Assembly (NCBI RefSeq): GCF_002994745.2
Contig: NC_037091.1
Span: 56,591,612 to 56,655,611, forward strand
Direction: 5' to 3'
Length of the DNA stretch: 64,000 nt
Source of the DNA: Rosa chinensis
Taxonomy: Eukaryota; Streptophyta; Magnoliopsida; Rosales; Rosaceae
The notes beneath the pieces were generated by a model. The model did no database searches. It worked only from the letters and a program-made list of their open reading frames with translations, and was not told the DNA's origin. Positions 35,937 to 46,980 of the stretch are shown here, in pieces. The translations under genes were made by a program, and so were the position numbers. The stretch's first letter is position 1; each line of letters starts with the position of its first letter.

Positions 35937-37523
35937 AGTCCCCGAAGTCCCCGAGTAAGAGGAGCTTCTTGGTTGGGGAGTTATAATCATGAAGTCATCA
36001 AGCATAAACAATGTTCGAGAGGTGCCTAGCCCCTACAAGACCCCGAACTCCTTAAGCAAGAAGGGACTCGTTTAACCTGCACAATGAGACAAAAAACGCG
36101 CATATGTAGAATGCTTTGTTGTATTGGTTACCGCTCGTATTAATGGAATGCGAAAAGAATTCGATTTGTTGCAAGCGACAAATGGTAGAAGAATTCAATA
36201 TTCCATTAATGTGTATGAACATGTAAAATATTGGTATTTGTATATGTGGATCTTATGGCCATATAACACGCACCATAGATAGTGGCAAGTGTAATGGGTG
36301 TCCATATAAAATTGTGGGAGTAGTCCCGGTGACATAGTATGAAGCGTTTGTGACCTTGGGGCTTAAGTAAATCATGTTGGACATGATCGAGCAAGTTGGG
36401 TGTAGTTGAGTGTGTAGGCGTTGTGCAAGCATGCGGGGCATGGCCCAAGCACAAGTCGTGGCCATACTCAATACCTAAGTGAGTTGCAACCAGAACAAGT
36501 AGTTTGTCTGAGCATATTTAATTAAGTTGTAAGTGTCACAAGCTTCTTAGATGCATGTCACATGTTTATTTAATTGAGTTGCCATTAAAATAGAAGCATG
36601 CCATATGTGTATAGCATGTACTTGTAGTAAAGTCGCTAATAACATTTTGTAGGCATGCGTAAGAGTCATGGAGACATGTATAGCCATGACAAAGGCTCTA
36701 ATTGCAAGAGCGTAAGAGATAAGATATAGTGACTTATCTTATGCCAATTTAGAGGCTAGCGGAGTTAGTATGACAGTCCATTGCTTGTGGCGGATAAAGT
36801 ATTCCGGATAAAGTATTCTGATGATGTACGTCAACTCGTAGTTGCAGTTGAATGCTCCATAGAAATAATTGAATTTCCTTAGAACAAAATAGGTGATTAA
36901 TATGTGGATTTGTAAAATCGACATTAACAATTTGCATATGTACTTTGATAAAATTGTAAGCAAAGTGTATAAGCAAAGTAGTGGTAATGATAACGAATGG
37001 CATATTTGACGGTGTGCCGCTAATATGAATTACAATTTGGCAAAGTAGTAAGCGCCGGAGCCTTTATAGTCATATGCATGCCAAATATAAACAATGAACC
37101 ACAATGATGACATTGGGTTTGGACCAAAAGTCGTTGCTATTGTGAATGTGCAATTATAATGTTGAGAAGATTAAGGGTGAGCATGTTACACATGCATGGT
37201 AGTTCATATAATTGACTTCCACGGTTAATTCATATGTGGGCATGTTCTGCTAGCCAATTTGGATCGCAAGTGTGTGTGTGTGTGTGCATAGCTCATACTA
37301 TCACGTGTAATTGTGGTGCTATACAAGACAAGCACAGTCATGAGACTTGGACCTATGACACTCTAGTTTGTCAAAGGGAAGCCTATATGAATAGCTTATA
37401 TTTGTGTAGGAGATGACTGACAAAGAAGTTAAAACATATAATTGTTCATTTTGATAATTAACCAAATAGGAAGTGTACGTGTCCACATGTGATGGTAACG
37501 GCACAAGTGGCCCATACATAAAG

Positions 37524-37574
<51 letters not shown>
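37524..37574. repeat. (TA)n(TG)n microsatellite inside the nested LTR element
   Basis: A perfect TA run passes directly into a TG run within the non-coding interior. Likely highly variable in length. Confidence 0.9.
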
Positions 37575-37575
<1 letters not shown>

Positions 37576-38729
37576 AGTGTACACAGGCAGCTAGGTGTCT
37601 CCCAGATTATGCAAAAGCCAAAGCACGTGGTGCTTGAATAGTAAGGAGGAAACCATAAATCAAAGGGAACTTAGCTTGTCAGTGTACATAGTAAACTGCT
37701 TGATGGCTGGGTGCGAAGAACACAGCCCAGATAGCACTGGCCACCTGCTTGAATGATTGGTGGCTGCTGCAATTGAGATCCATTGAAGTGATCGGTCCAA
37801 CTCGGATCGAGTGAAGGAGTTGTTCAGCGCCTAATGCTTGCTGCTGGAGTGCTGGAGGTTGCCAGTACCAGGTACCGCCTGAGCTTTCTACCACTGGTCA
37901 GTAGCCAATAGTCGGCGTAGCTAAGGCTACCGGGGCTGGTTACCACTGGTACTGGCGGAGCTGTACGTAGTGGTTGGCGAGAATTTTCCCTATGGTAGTT
38001 GGAGCCTTGGCCGGCGATGAAGCTCGGCGGAGATTTTGACCAGCGGTGAAACTAGGGGTGAAGTTCAACGGTTAAGTTCGGCGGAGTGGAGCTTGGTGCT
38101 CGGTAGAGCTGGCTAGCGGGTTGTCCGGCGGAGCGGAGTGGAGCATGGTTAGTGGGTCATGGACGGCGGAGCCTTTGGATATCAGCGGAGAGCCAGAGAT
38201 TGATGCTCCGTCAAGGCTTTGTTAGTGCTTGGAGCTAGCTGTGTTGTGCTTGGCAGATGGGATCTGCTGATGGCGTTGGCGGTGTAGCCTAGCGGTGGCC
38301 TGCCGGCGGAGGTGGCTAGCGGTGAAACTAGGTGCTGCAGCTTGACAAAAGCTTGGTGCAGCTTGATAGAAGCTCGGCGGTGGCAATCGAGCTGTGATTT
38401 GAAACTGGCGCCAGTCCCCGCTAGCGGAGGATGATGATTGAAGATAGGATGGGTGCCCATAGAGGTTTTTGGGGTATCCAGAGTGAATCACCAATTTTTT
38501 TTTTTTTTTTGATACCGCTAGGATGGGATTTTTTGTTTGTAGGTCAGCGTTGACTTTTCTTGAGTTGGCATTGACCTCATCTTGACTTGGATTTTTGCGA
38601 GCACTGAGCCCAAGTTGAACTTGATGCAAGAATTGTTTGGTTTTTGTTTTACTGCTAGGATGGGTTGCGGCGGATGTAAGGCTTGATTGAGAATACAAGG
38701 CAAGGAAGGCTGAGTGCTTCTAGCGCCAA

Positions 38730-39178
38730 TGTTAACGTTAGAGTCCGCGGGGTCTCTAGTTAGCTTTAGAGAGAGAGACACACACACACACACACGAGAA
38801 GTATAGTGGTTCGTCTCCACCTTAGCGGGAGACTACGTCAACTTGAATATTGTACTATGTGTGTTTGGGCCTTGCGGCCATGGGATGATGTTTAAGTGGG
38901 AAGAGGCATTCCTTTTATAGGTGAAGGAAGCCATCTCCTTTACATGGTTTTCGATGTGGGACAAGCAACCACCATTTCTAGTCTAGAAAGCCTAGTTGTG
39001 AGGGCATGTTGGCAAGGCCGGGAAGGTGGCTTCCCGACGACGTATTTGCCGCTTCCGGATACCGTAGCATAGCTTGAACATAGGGCTACAAGATGTAAGT
39101 AGCGGTTGGATCTCATGAGGGTGTTGTTTATGCTTGGTGAGGTAGCAAACTATCCATGTATAGTGAGAGGTATCTACA
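38730..39178 (-). repeat. LTR (5' LTR by inferred direction)
   Basis: Partner of 35473-35936. A (CA)n run near 38,775-38,795 is longer here. The adjoining internal sequence provides the putative primer-binding site. Confidence 0.85.
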
Positions 39179-39183
39179 TAAGG

Positions 39184-40022
39184 CTTTCAATTTTTGTAAG
39201 ATAACATACATGGGGCAGCCAACAGCCGTATTTGTAGACCAACAATTTGCCACCAACTCATGAAAAATGGGTGAAGAAGCCACATGGATTGGAAGCGAAA
39301 TGGCTTTGGACCAGTCAACAGATTCTTATTAGCAGAGAACAAAAGGCAATTATGATCAGATACCACACGAGGAAGTGTCATACAAGAAGTGTAAGGCCAA
39401 ACCTCAAGCCAATAATCATCACACAATGACCTATCAAGACGTCTTTCCAATCGCCGTTGTCTATGGCCTCTAGACCAAGTGAAAAAAGAACCGGAAGTAT
39501 CAAGATGAGTAAAATTACAAAGCTCAGTAGTGCTGCGAAAATCCTCACACAAAGATCGAGATGGAATAGCCCCACCCTTAGTTTCATGAGCGCCGAGAAC
39601 TGCATTAAAGTCCCCAATTTCCATCCAGGGGACTGTAGTACTTTGTCGGAGAAGCAAAAGCTCTAACCACAATGCTTTACGCTTGGCTGCCGAAGTAGCA
39701 GCATAAACACAAGTGAATTAAGTGAGAGATCCCTCCAGTGAAACTTGAAAAGTAATTTGCTGATCTGAAACAGAAACAATAGAAGGAGTAGAAATATGAA
39801 CTGAACCAAATAACCAAATGTTTGGAATAATAGTACCCGGGTCATTCAAAGTGATTAACTGAAGATTTAGAGAATCCCAAAAGGAAATAGAACTGAGTCA
39901 AAAGATACCATTGGTTCAGAAATGCAAACCAAATCTGGATGATGTTGACGACAAAAGGAAGATAACTCAAAACGGGAATCTGAATTACCAATACCTCTAA
40001 TATTCCAATAGAGAAGCTTCAT
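39184..40022 (-). pseudogene. LINE ORF2, AP-endonuclease part
   Basis: ORF2 starts at ATG 40022 with MKLLYWNIRGIGNSDSRFEL and PDLVCISEPMV, the N-terminal motifs of the LINE apurinic-like endonuclease. Further on are GDFNAVLGAHETKGG, a WSRG segment, RRLDRSL and the catalytic SDHNCLLF. An in-frame stop lies near 39,720. The reading frame runs into the nested LTR element at 39,183 and resumes at 35,472. It would nick target DNA for target-primed reverse transcription, but this copy cannot be functional. Confidence 0.9.
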
Positions 40023-40563
40023 TGGAGACGCTTTGGTTTATTACGAACCCTATCAGGGTTTTTGCATGCGCAATAACATCAGATTACTTACTTTTCTTTT
40101 TCTCCAACTTTTTTTTGAGACTTTGTAAGAACTGGAGTGAATCTGTCAATTTCTTCACCATTAACAAACCTTGCAACTGCATCCATTTCAAAAGCAGCCT
40201 TACAAGATGACGGGCCAAAGCCTGGGGGGCCAAGACTTGGTGGAGCACTTGCAGCACCTAGACCTCCATCCCGTTCTTCATCAAAAATCTCACCCCAAGT
40301 CCGGGATGGCGTATCACTAACATGAGAATCATTATCAGAAGCCTCAGAGACGTCATGCTCATTAGAGTCTAAGACAGGTTCATCCTCCTCCATAACTCTT
40401 TGCGCAATCATTTCCATGATATTTCCAGCAGCTTCCTCCAAAATATTTTCAACAAAAGTCTCTACTGCAATATGGGCATCATTATGAGTTGGGGCAGAGT
40501 GCTCCAAGACATTCATCTCTTGAGTCTTATCCGCATTTATCACAGGAGATGAAGATGGAGATG

Positions 40564-43189
40564 CAGAATGACAGGACCCGCTCCGGATTTCACCCTGAAA
40601 TCCGAAGAGGCCCTGCGGGGCCCACTTTAGAAGAAATTCTACCAAAAATTTGACAGAACTTCCCCTAAAAATGGACAACCCAAAACCTGTAGAAAAACAT
40701 CCACACTTCTAAATCATCCATCCTTATTCTCCTGGAGCCACCCTGCTCCCTATATCACAACATTTCACATCTCTCATTTCATAAACAATTCTGAATTTTA
40801 GAATATTAATCTCATAGGTTATCAGAGCAATCTAATATACAGGCGAACAAGAGAATAGAAAGCAAGATAAATGACCGATGCTCTTATAATGCGGAAGCTA
40901 TGACAGCTATGCCTCAACCCCAAGTACGCTCGACCTCAAGCTAAACTGGCCTGCAAACTGGGCATTTAAAACCGAAGGGCCCAGGGGAAAACATTTAAAA
41001 TCCGTTAGAGTGAGTGGACGAAAATTAAGTACTTTCAAATGTATAAGTAAAACTTAATGCTTTCCCAAGTTATTCTCTAAAATCTCGCATGCAGTAACAA
41101 TCTTGAAAACACTCTTAATCACCCTCTTTACTGAAATCTCAATCACGTAACAAGAACATCTTGAAATCTCTTGAAATCTCATCCTCAATCCTTATAAAAA
41201 CATCCTTTTCATGAGGCTCGTTTGATGACTAGAAAGGACTGCTGTCTAGTCATCTCATGCCATCTAGGAGGGACTGCCACCCAGATGACGCATCGGAAGG
41301 GACTGCCAACCGGAATAGGAGGCGGTGGATAGAAGGGACTGCCAACTAGCCACAAGTAGTAGACGGGACTGCCGACTAACCACAGGTAGTAGACGGGACT
41401 GCCGACTAACTACCTCATGTCATCTGGAAGGGACTGCCAACCAGGTGACGCATCGGATGGGACTGCCAACCGGGCTGTAGTCTGGAAGGGACTGCCAACC
41501 AGACTATTACCTAGAAGGGACTGCCAACTAGGTAAGATACGCATGCGCCAAAACTGGCCTCCTTAATAAACTGAATAGCCTCCTCAATAAACTGGAAACT
41601 GGAAACAACCTCTTTCAATTACTTGCTTTCGGAAAGAAACTCGCTGTTACTTCAATAAAACATTAAAAATTTACCGAAAGCATATCTCAGGATTATCTCG
41701 CTAAATCAAACCTCAATATCTCAATAAATCCTCGAAAGCATAAAATCAAATACTCTGTAAATCAATAAATGCTTTCGGAAAGAAAACTCAATCTAACTTC
41801 AAGGCTGATAAGTGCGGAGCTCAAAGCTCAATAAATTTCGATAAATCAATCATGCTCAAATATTCGATGAAATAATTAAATCTCAATTGGAAGAAAATAA
41901 TAATACTGCATGCGGAATTAATTTAAAAATAAATGTCCACTCACAGTACTATTTAGGCGACCATGCATACGAGTTCCTTCGTCGAGCAATAGCTCGGTAC
42001 ATCGCCCTGTACACAATTATATTCCGTGAATAGTTATTCGACAAATTTATACGATTCCTAAAATCAATTCCTCATAATTACATCTCCATTTCTCCTCGGA
42101 TGCAACCCAAATTATATCACTAATACCATTTCGTTAATTTAAAGGTTCCAAGGCAGTACCGAGAGATATCCGACGGCCGGATTCTCGTAATTCGATAATC
42201 GAAACCATAAACTTCAAAAATTCATAATTAATTCCAAGGTTCTCCAAAATTCACTAAATTTCATAAACAACCTCTACAACAAATATAGGATTTAACTAGC
42301 TAAAAAAAAAACAGAATAAAAACATAATATAAATCACTGTTCATACACCGCACTATTCATGCGGTGACACTGTTCATGCGGCGGCCAACTCCTCCTCCGG
42401 CCACCAAATTTCATTCACAGCATCATCTCAACATTTCCAATAACTTTCTCAACTGTGACAAAGTCAGAAAATACCTTGAAGTGGCCGAACAATTAAGCAC
42501 TCCGAAGTACAGTGAAATTTTCTAATTATGCTTTCTTCCTCCATGCTCCGATCTGGGTTCTGAAACTTGGTGAGCATGAAGAGTGGCTCAAGGCGCTTCT
42601 AATGGACCTGACTTTATGACCGGAGGTGGCCGGAAATCGGCGTTGACCAATTTGCTACAGTAAAAATGTTGGCTTCGATCTCCACATTTCCGGCCAAATC
42701 GCGGTAAACAACTCCCACATGCAGGTTAAGGAGGAGGAGACGAGTCTATCTAGGCCAGCAGCTCGCCATTTGGTGGTCTGGAGGAGGGGATATGCTGGAG
42801 GGAAAGAGAGTTGCAGAGGGAAGAGAGTTGCAGAGGAGAGAAAGATAGAAAACCACGGGAGGGAGAAGAGAGAAGGAAAAAGAAAACTTACCCGGCTCAA
42901 CAGTAAAAAATTCAAATATATACTTCTTACTATGAACAGTAACTTTCCTTTTTCGCGTATAACTTTCGCATATGAACTCCGATTTTTACGTACCACATAT
43001 GCACGCGCTCGGTTTAACGTCCTCTACAACTTTCATGAAGAACATTTTCTCAAATTTTGACCCGAACAAAAAGTCAACTTTTAGGGCCCCCTAAAATGTC
43101 GAAACGGAGCCAAAAAGTAAATGTAAATGTCGTTTACCCATCGAAAGACTTGTAAACTGGTAAATTCGGGTTCGGGACGTCACACAGAA
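40564..43189 (-). mobile_element. Solo LTR A (2.6 kb) with 5-bp target duplication
   Basis: The sequence 40569-43184 begins TGACAGGACCCG and ends CGGGACGTCACA, giving TG...CA ends on either strand. It is flanked by CAGAA on both sides (40564-40568 and 43185-43189). On minus it begins TGTGACGTCCCG, with a TATA-like AAGTATATATTTG about 280 bp in, so minus is the likely transcript sense. No gag-pol is present. Related LTRs lie at 44697-47990 (same orientation) and 56158-58608 (opposite). The element class is inferred (Ty3-type is likely, not shown). Confidence 0.85.
41224..41537 (-). repeat. Array of about 10 small hairpins within solo LTR A
   Basis: Each unit has the near-constant core GGGACTGCCRAC flanked by two arms that are complementary to each other but differ between units. 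Clear pairs are GATGACTAGA/TCTAGTCATC (41224-41254), TAGTCTGG/CCAGACTA (about 41478-41506) and TACCTAG/CTAGGTA (about 41508-41534). CATCTGG/CCAGGTG pairs with one G-T wobble. Two units in the middle pair less well. Confidence 0.85.
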
Positions 43190-45303
43190 CCCCCATCACT
43201 TTTAGACACTGAAGAGTGAGTGCCTTTATTATTAACCTGGGGTGGTGAAGAAACTGTAGGAATATAGTTGTGGGCTTAACCCGATACTCCTGACGAACCA
43301 CCTTATGCTTCTCAAGGGCTTTATTAGCCGAAAATTGTTTCACTTTCAAATGCCTGCAATTCTTCTGTTCATGACCTATCAAACCACAATGGCCACATTG
43401 CAGAGGAAGATTCTCATAGTCAATTTGAACCGGGAAGCAGTGATTCTCCCTTTCTACCATAATTGAAGTTGGAAGAGCACCAAGGGGATCAACATCTACT
43501 AATACCCGTGCATAATAACCAAATCGTTTTTCCTTTGCTGCGGCATCAAACTGTAAAGGTGTTCCAACACTGTGGGTAATTTCTAGAATATGATGTTAGT
43601 GCCAGTATTCTTGGCTAAGACCCGAGATTCAGATCCAAACCTGAGCATTTGTTTGAGGGAGAACATCTCCTGGTCGAAAATCAGGTTGCCATTGTGAAAG
43701 TCTGAATAAACCTGATTCAAGGGTGCAGGTTCCACCCCCCCATACCTTGAGCAGATCAGCTTCAGAGTAAAAGTGACGGTCAAAATATCCCTTGCCAATG
43801 GGAACTAAGCGCCACGGTCCTGAAGGTTGCCATAAAGCATTAAAGGATGAGTTGAGGGTTTCTGCTTTTAATGGCGTGGTTCCCTTCCGAAAAAGTAAAC
43901 GCCCAATGAGGTTATTGCGACAAACTTTCAATTGTTCCTGATAGATCTCCTCATTGATCTTAACATAGACTGTATCACCACGTATTGTTGGAGGATCAAG
44001 TTGACTTATGGGCACGTGAGACTCATCTTCATTCACAAGAACTGATGCAAAAGTAATTGGCTTGGAAAGCTTTGGTTCAGGGGCCTAGACGGGATGTGAA
44101 TCTGCAAAAGGACCAAGAAAACTCCAAGGGCAGAATGGTTGGGGTTCACCCATGGCGGTGAGCCGCTGCACGCTAGGAAAACCCTAGAACTGGCGATCGG
44201 GTTTTTTTCTCAAAGGCGCGTGCACGAGCGTCCTTCAAGTCGTTCTTTTTCAAAAAAGAGAATGAAAGATTGAATGATGTTTCGAATGTGCACGATTTGG
44301 GAAGGAAAAAAAATCAAGGGTGAGCCACGGATGAGAGAGATTTTCATTGGGTCGGTGATGGAGGGTGGTTCAAGTCATCACCCTTTCTCCATTCTCATTT
44401 AATACAAAAATATTGAACATTTTGTGTACGTTGTTATTAACACACCATACATTTGTGATTACACAATATGTAAATTTCTTTTTTAAACCTCTTATATGAT
44501 GATAATTTCACATAAATAATTATCCTAAATTTCTTGAAGAGAATAGAGATAGTGAGTCTTCGTTATCTAAAAATATAAAGGGGCCGAGACCACTTACCCA
44601 ATTTTAGCCTGAAAATTGCCCACTTACTCCACTAAAAGTTTTTTAACCCCATTTACCCAATCTAAGAGTGTTTGACAATATTGCCCTTATACTCTCTGAC
44701 AGAACCCGACCCAAGTTTCACCCCGAAACCCGGATACGAGCCTGTGGGGCCCACTTTAAGTGAAAATCCTACCGAAAAATCGGCAGAACCTCCCCTAAAA
44801 TAGGCTACCCAAAATTTCACAAAACCTGGACATGAATAGTAATAAGTTCCTACTCAAATACACACTCCAATATTTACATTCCACGTGTAAAAAGTTACAT
44901 TCAGGAAGTATGAAATCCACCCTAACTTCAATTACGGTTACAGATTCTTAAGCATTAACATTCTCCAAATTAGAAGGTTATCAGAGCAATGCTACATAAC
45001 TAAACCGAAATCATATAAGGTAGGTTAAGTAATAACCTATAGACAAAACGGAAGCGCTGATTTCTATGCCTCAAATCCTCAGACGCAATCTCGGCAAATC
45101 TGAAATCTGGGCATTTGAAACCGAAGGGCCTAGGGGAAAATATTTAAAATCCATTAGAGTGAGTGGACGAAACTAAAATAAATTATGTAATCAATGCTTG
45201 AATGCTTTCCCATTTTCTCGTTAATAAAATCCGACATGCAATGGAATTTATAAAACAGTTCCAACTCATTCCTTTGAAAATCATCCTTTCAAGAAACATC
45301 GTT

Positions 45304-45582
45304 AGATGACTAGAGAGGACTGCTGTCTAGTCATCTCATGCCATATGGAGGGGACTGCCGCCCAGATGACGCATCGGAGGGGATTGCCGACTGGAATGTA
45401 GGAAGCGGTGGTTAGAAGGGACTGCCGACTAACCATAGGTAGTTAGAGGGGACTGCCGACTAACTACCTCATCTGGAGGGGACTGTCGACCAGATGACTC
45501 TCCGAAGGGGACTGCCGACTGGGGTATAGTCTGGAGGGGACTGCCGACCAGACTATTACCTAGAGGGGACTGCTGACTAGGT
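45304..45582 (-). repeat. Array of about 9 small hairpins within solo LTR B
   Basis: The core is GGGGACTGCCGAC. Complementary arms include AGATGACTAGA/TCTAGTCATCT, GGTAGTTAG/CTAACTACC, CATCTGG/CCAGATG, TAGTCTGG/CCAGACTA and TACCTAG/CTAGGTA, all perfect; GTGGTTAG/CTAACCAT pairs with one wobble. Some units are the counterparts of units in LTR A, in the same order. Confidence 0.88.
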
Positions 45583-46532
45583 AATGTACGCATGCGCCGA
45601 AACTAGCCTCCTTTCTTTAAATTCTTTTCTTTTCACAAAAACCACATTTACGCAAATAATAATCCATTATAAATTTAATACTGTGCTGCATGCATTATTT
45701 AAATAAAACAAAAGTCCACTCACAGGTGAGTCTCGCAGCTAATCTTGCTGCCTGCCAGTGTCCTCCTCACTCGAGGACTCAGTACGTCCTGTAATAATTG
45801 GCAGGATATAATTAACCTCAATAAGAAATTAATCTAAAGGACAAAGCTTAATCCTTCGAAAATTGATACTCATTACTCAAAAGAAATTCCCTCTAACAAC
45901 CAATTCTTCAATTTAGGATTCAATTCTCGAATTTCGGAATTCCTTACAATTTCAATGCCCTCAAAACTCTTTAACAACTCAACCGATTTTTATTTCGATT
46001 CCTCAACCATAGTTTAACCACCAAATTATAAAATAATTCCTTCCCAAAATTTCCAAGTTCTCTCTTAATATTCCTTTTCAATCCACAATCACTTCTCCAA
46101 CTTTCCAACACATTAATTCAATACGAAACTATAACCAAGAACATTTAACCAAGAGTTTTGGACCATAAAAATTCAGAAATCAAAACCAACACTAAATTAT
46201 TTCACCAAGAGATTTAACCTATAAAAATTATAATCCACAATACTCAAAACAACCACTTCCAACATCAAAATTTCCAAGGAATCTCACTGTCCAAACAACT
46301 TCAATTCTAACACAAAACTCAAAGATTAAACCCAATTCCGGTCAACCCATTTAGCTCAAAATCATCTCCACAACACACCCAACAATTTCTAAACCTACAA
46401 CAACAACCAAATTCAAGCAGAAATAGCCGGAAAAATCAAACCCCAAGTCAAGAACTCGTCTGCTACTGTTCACGATCTCCTTCACCTTCGATTCTCCCTC
46501 CACAGGCTAACATAAGCTGCAAGAAGTTAGGG

Positions 46533-46980
46533 ATGAGGATTAGCGTCGCCCCAGCAACCAAAACCCCAAAGGAATCCTCCCGGAAACCGCCGGAAAACAG
46601 CGGATCGGAGCCAAACTCCGGTTCTCCCCATTTATGCAATTCTCTTAGAAACTCAAAAACCCAGGATACCCAAGGTGAAAAACTTACATATCTAGGAAAA
46701 GGAGGAAGAGAGGATCACGCCATGGTGAGCGGTGCACGCTGGGGTGGCCGGACGGCGTCGAATTCGCTGGAAGAAGCTCAGCGGCGAAAAGAAGAAGAAA
46801 AGGGGAGGGGGGTCGGGTCTGTCCCGATTTGGGGCTGCTTGACTTTCTCTCTCCTCCTTCCAATAATAGAAACTTATTTAAAACAACAACTAGGAATAGT
46901 AACTTTCCTTTTTGGTCAAAACTTTCCCGTAAAAACTCCAATTAACACAAACTACGTATCCACGAACTCGATTTTTCGTA
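46533..46980 (+). other. Open frame inside solo LTR B, not a gene
   Basis: A 188-codon open frame (46533-47099) runs from LTR sequence into the hAT insertion. It crosses the hAT boundary and has no known motif, so I read it as chance. It is listed because its length could mislead an automatic annotation. Confidence 0.6.

Larger units (their letters stand above)
35468..39183 (-). mobile_element. Non-coding LTR retrotransposon (TRIM/LARD-like) nested in the LINE
   Basis: Two similar LTRs lie at 35473-35936 and 38730-39178, each running TGTTAAYGTTAGAGTCC to GGTATCTACA on +. They differ by a short deletion and a CA-repeat expansion. The flanking 5-mers are CAAGG and TAAGG, a one-mismatch duplication. 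Next to the right LTR, the minus strand reads TTGGCGCTAGAAGCAC, which suits a primer-binding site and sets the direction as minus. The 2.8-kb interior has no gag, protease, RT or integrase motif, so it must rely on a partner element. It interrupts LINE ORF2 between a Leu and a Lys codon; removing it restores KLKAL to KACLKN. Confidence 0.9.
40088..44153 (-). pseudogene. LINE ORF1 (DUF4283 / CCHC zinc knuckle), split by a solo LTR
   Basis: The start is at ATG 44153 (MGEPQPFCPWSFLGPFADSH). The frame meets a TAG after HPV and continues with a DUF4283-type nucleic-acid-binding domain (NLIGRLLFRKG, WRLVPIGKGYFDRHF). More stops and a frameshift lie near 43,580-43,630. A zinc knuckle follows (CGHCGLIGHEQKNC, at about 43,375-43,415). 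At 43,190 the solo LTR begins; the frame resumes at 40,568 with SASPSSSPVINADK and ends at 40,088 after TKSQKKVGEKEK. The protein is the RNA-binding partner of the LINE particle. The two halves join exactly through the CAGAA duplication. Confidence 0.88.
31824..44275 (-). mobile_element. Full-length L1-type LINE (about 6.1 kb net), split by two later insertions
   Basis: Reading on minus, the element begins at 44261, carries ORF1 and ORF2, then a 3' UTR and an A-rich tail (31838-31870, read as T-rich on +). The 14-bp repeat ATGAAAGATTGAAT flanks it (31824-31837 and 44262-44275). Removing the LTR retrotransposon (35473-39178), the solo LTR (40569-43184) and their 5-bp duplications leaves about 6.1 kb, the size of an intact plant L1-like LINE. 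Both ORFs resume exactly across the insertions. Multiple stops and frameshifts show it is dead. Confidence 0.92.

Noticed and set aside
32208..40022. Reverse transcriptase and endonuclease frames as host genes
   Set aside because: They belong to one LINE with target duplication, stops and frameshifts.
42655..43060. Two 113-codon frames on opposite strands in LTR A
   Set aside because: They lie fully within non-coding LTR sequence, overlap each other and show no motif.
41224..45582. Regularly spaced repeats suggesting a CRISPR-like array
   Set aside because: The genome is a plant. The units have no unique spacers of constant length, and they lie in LTRs; they are hairpins with paired arms.
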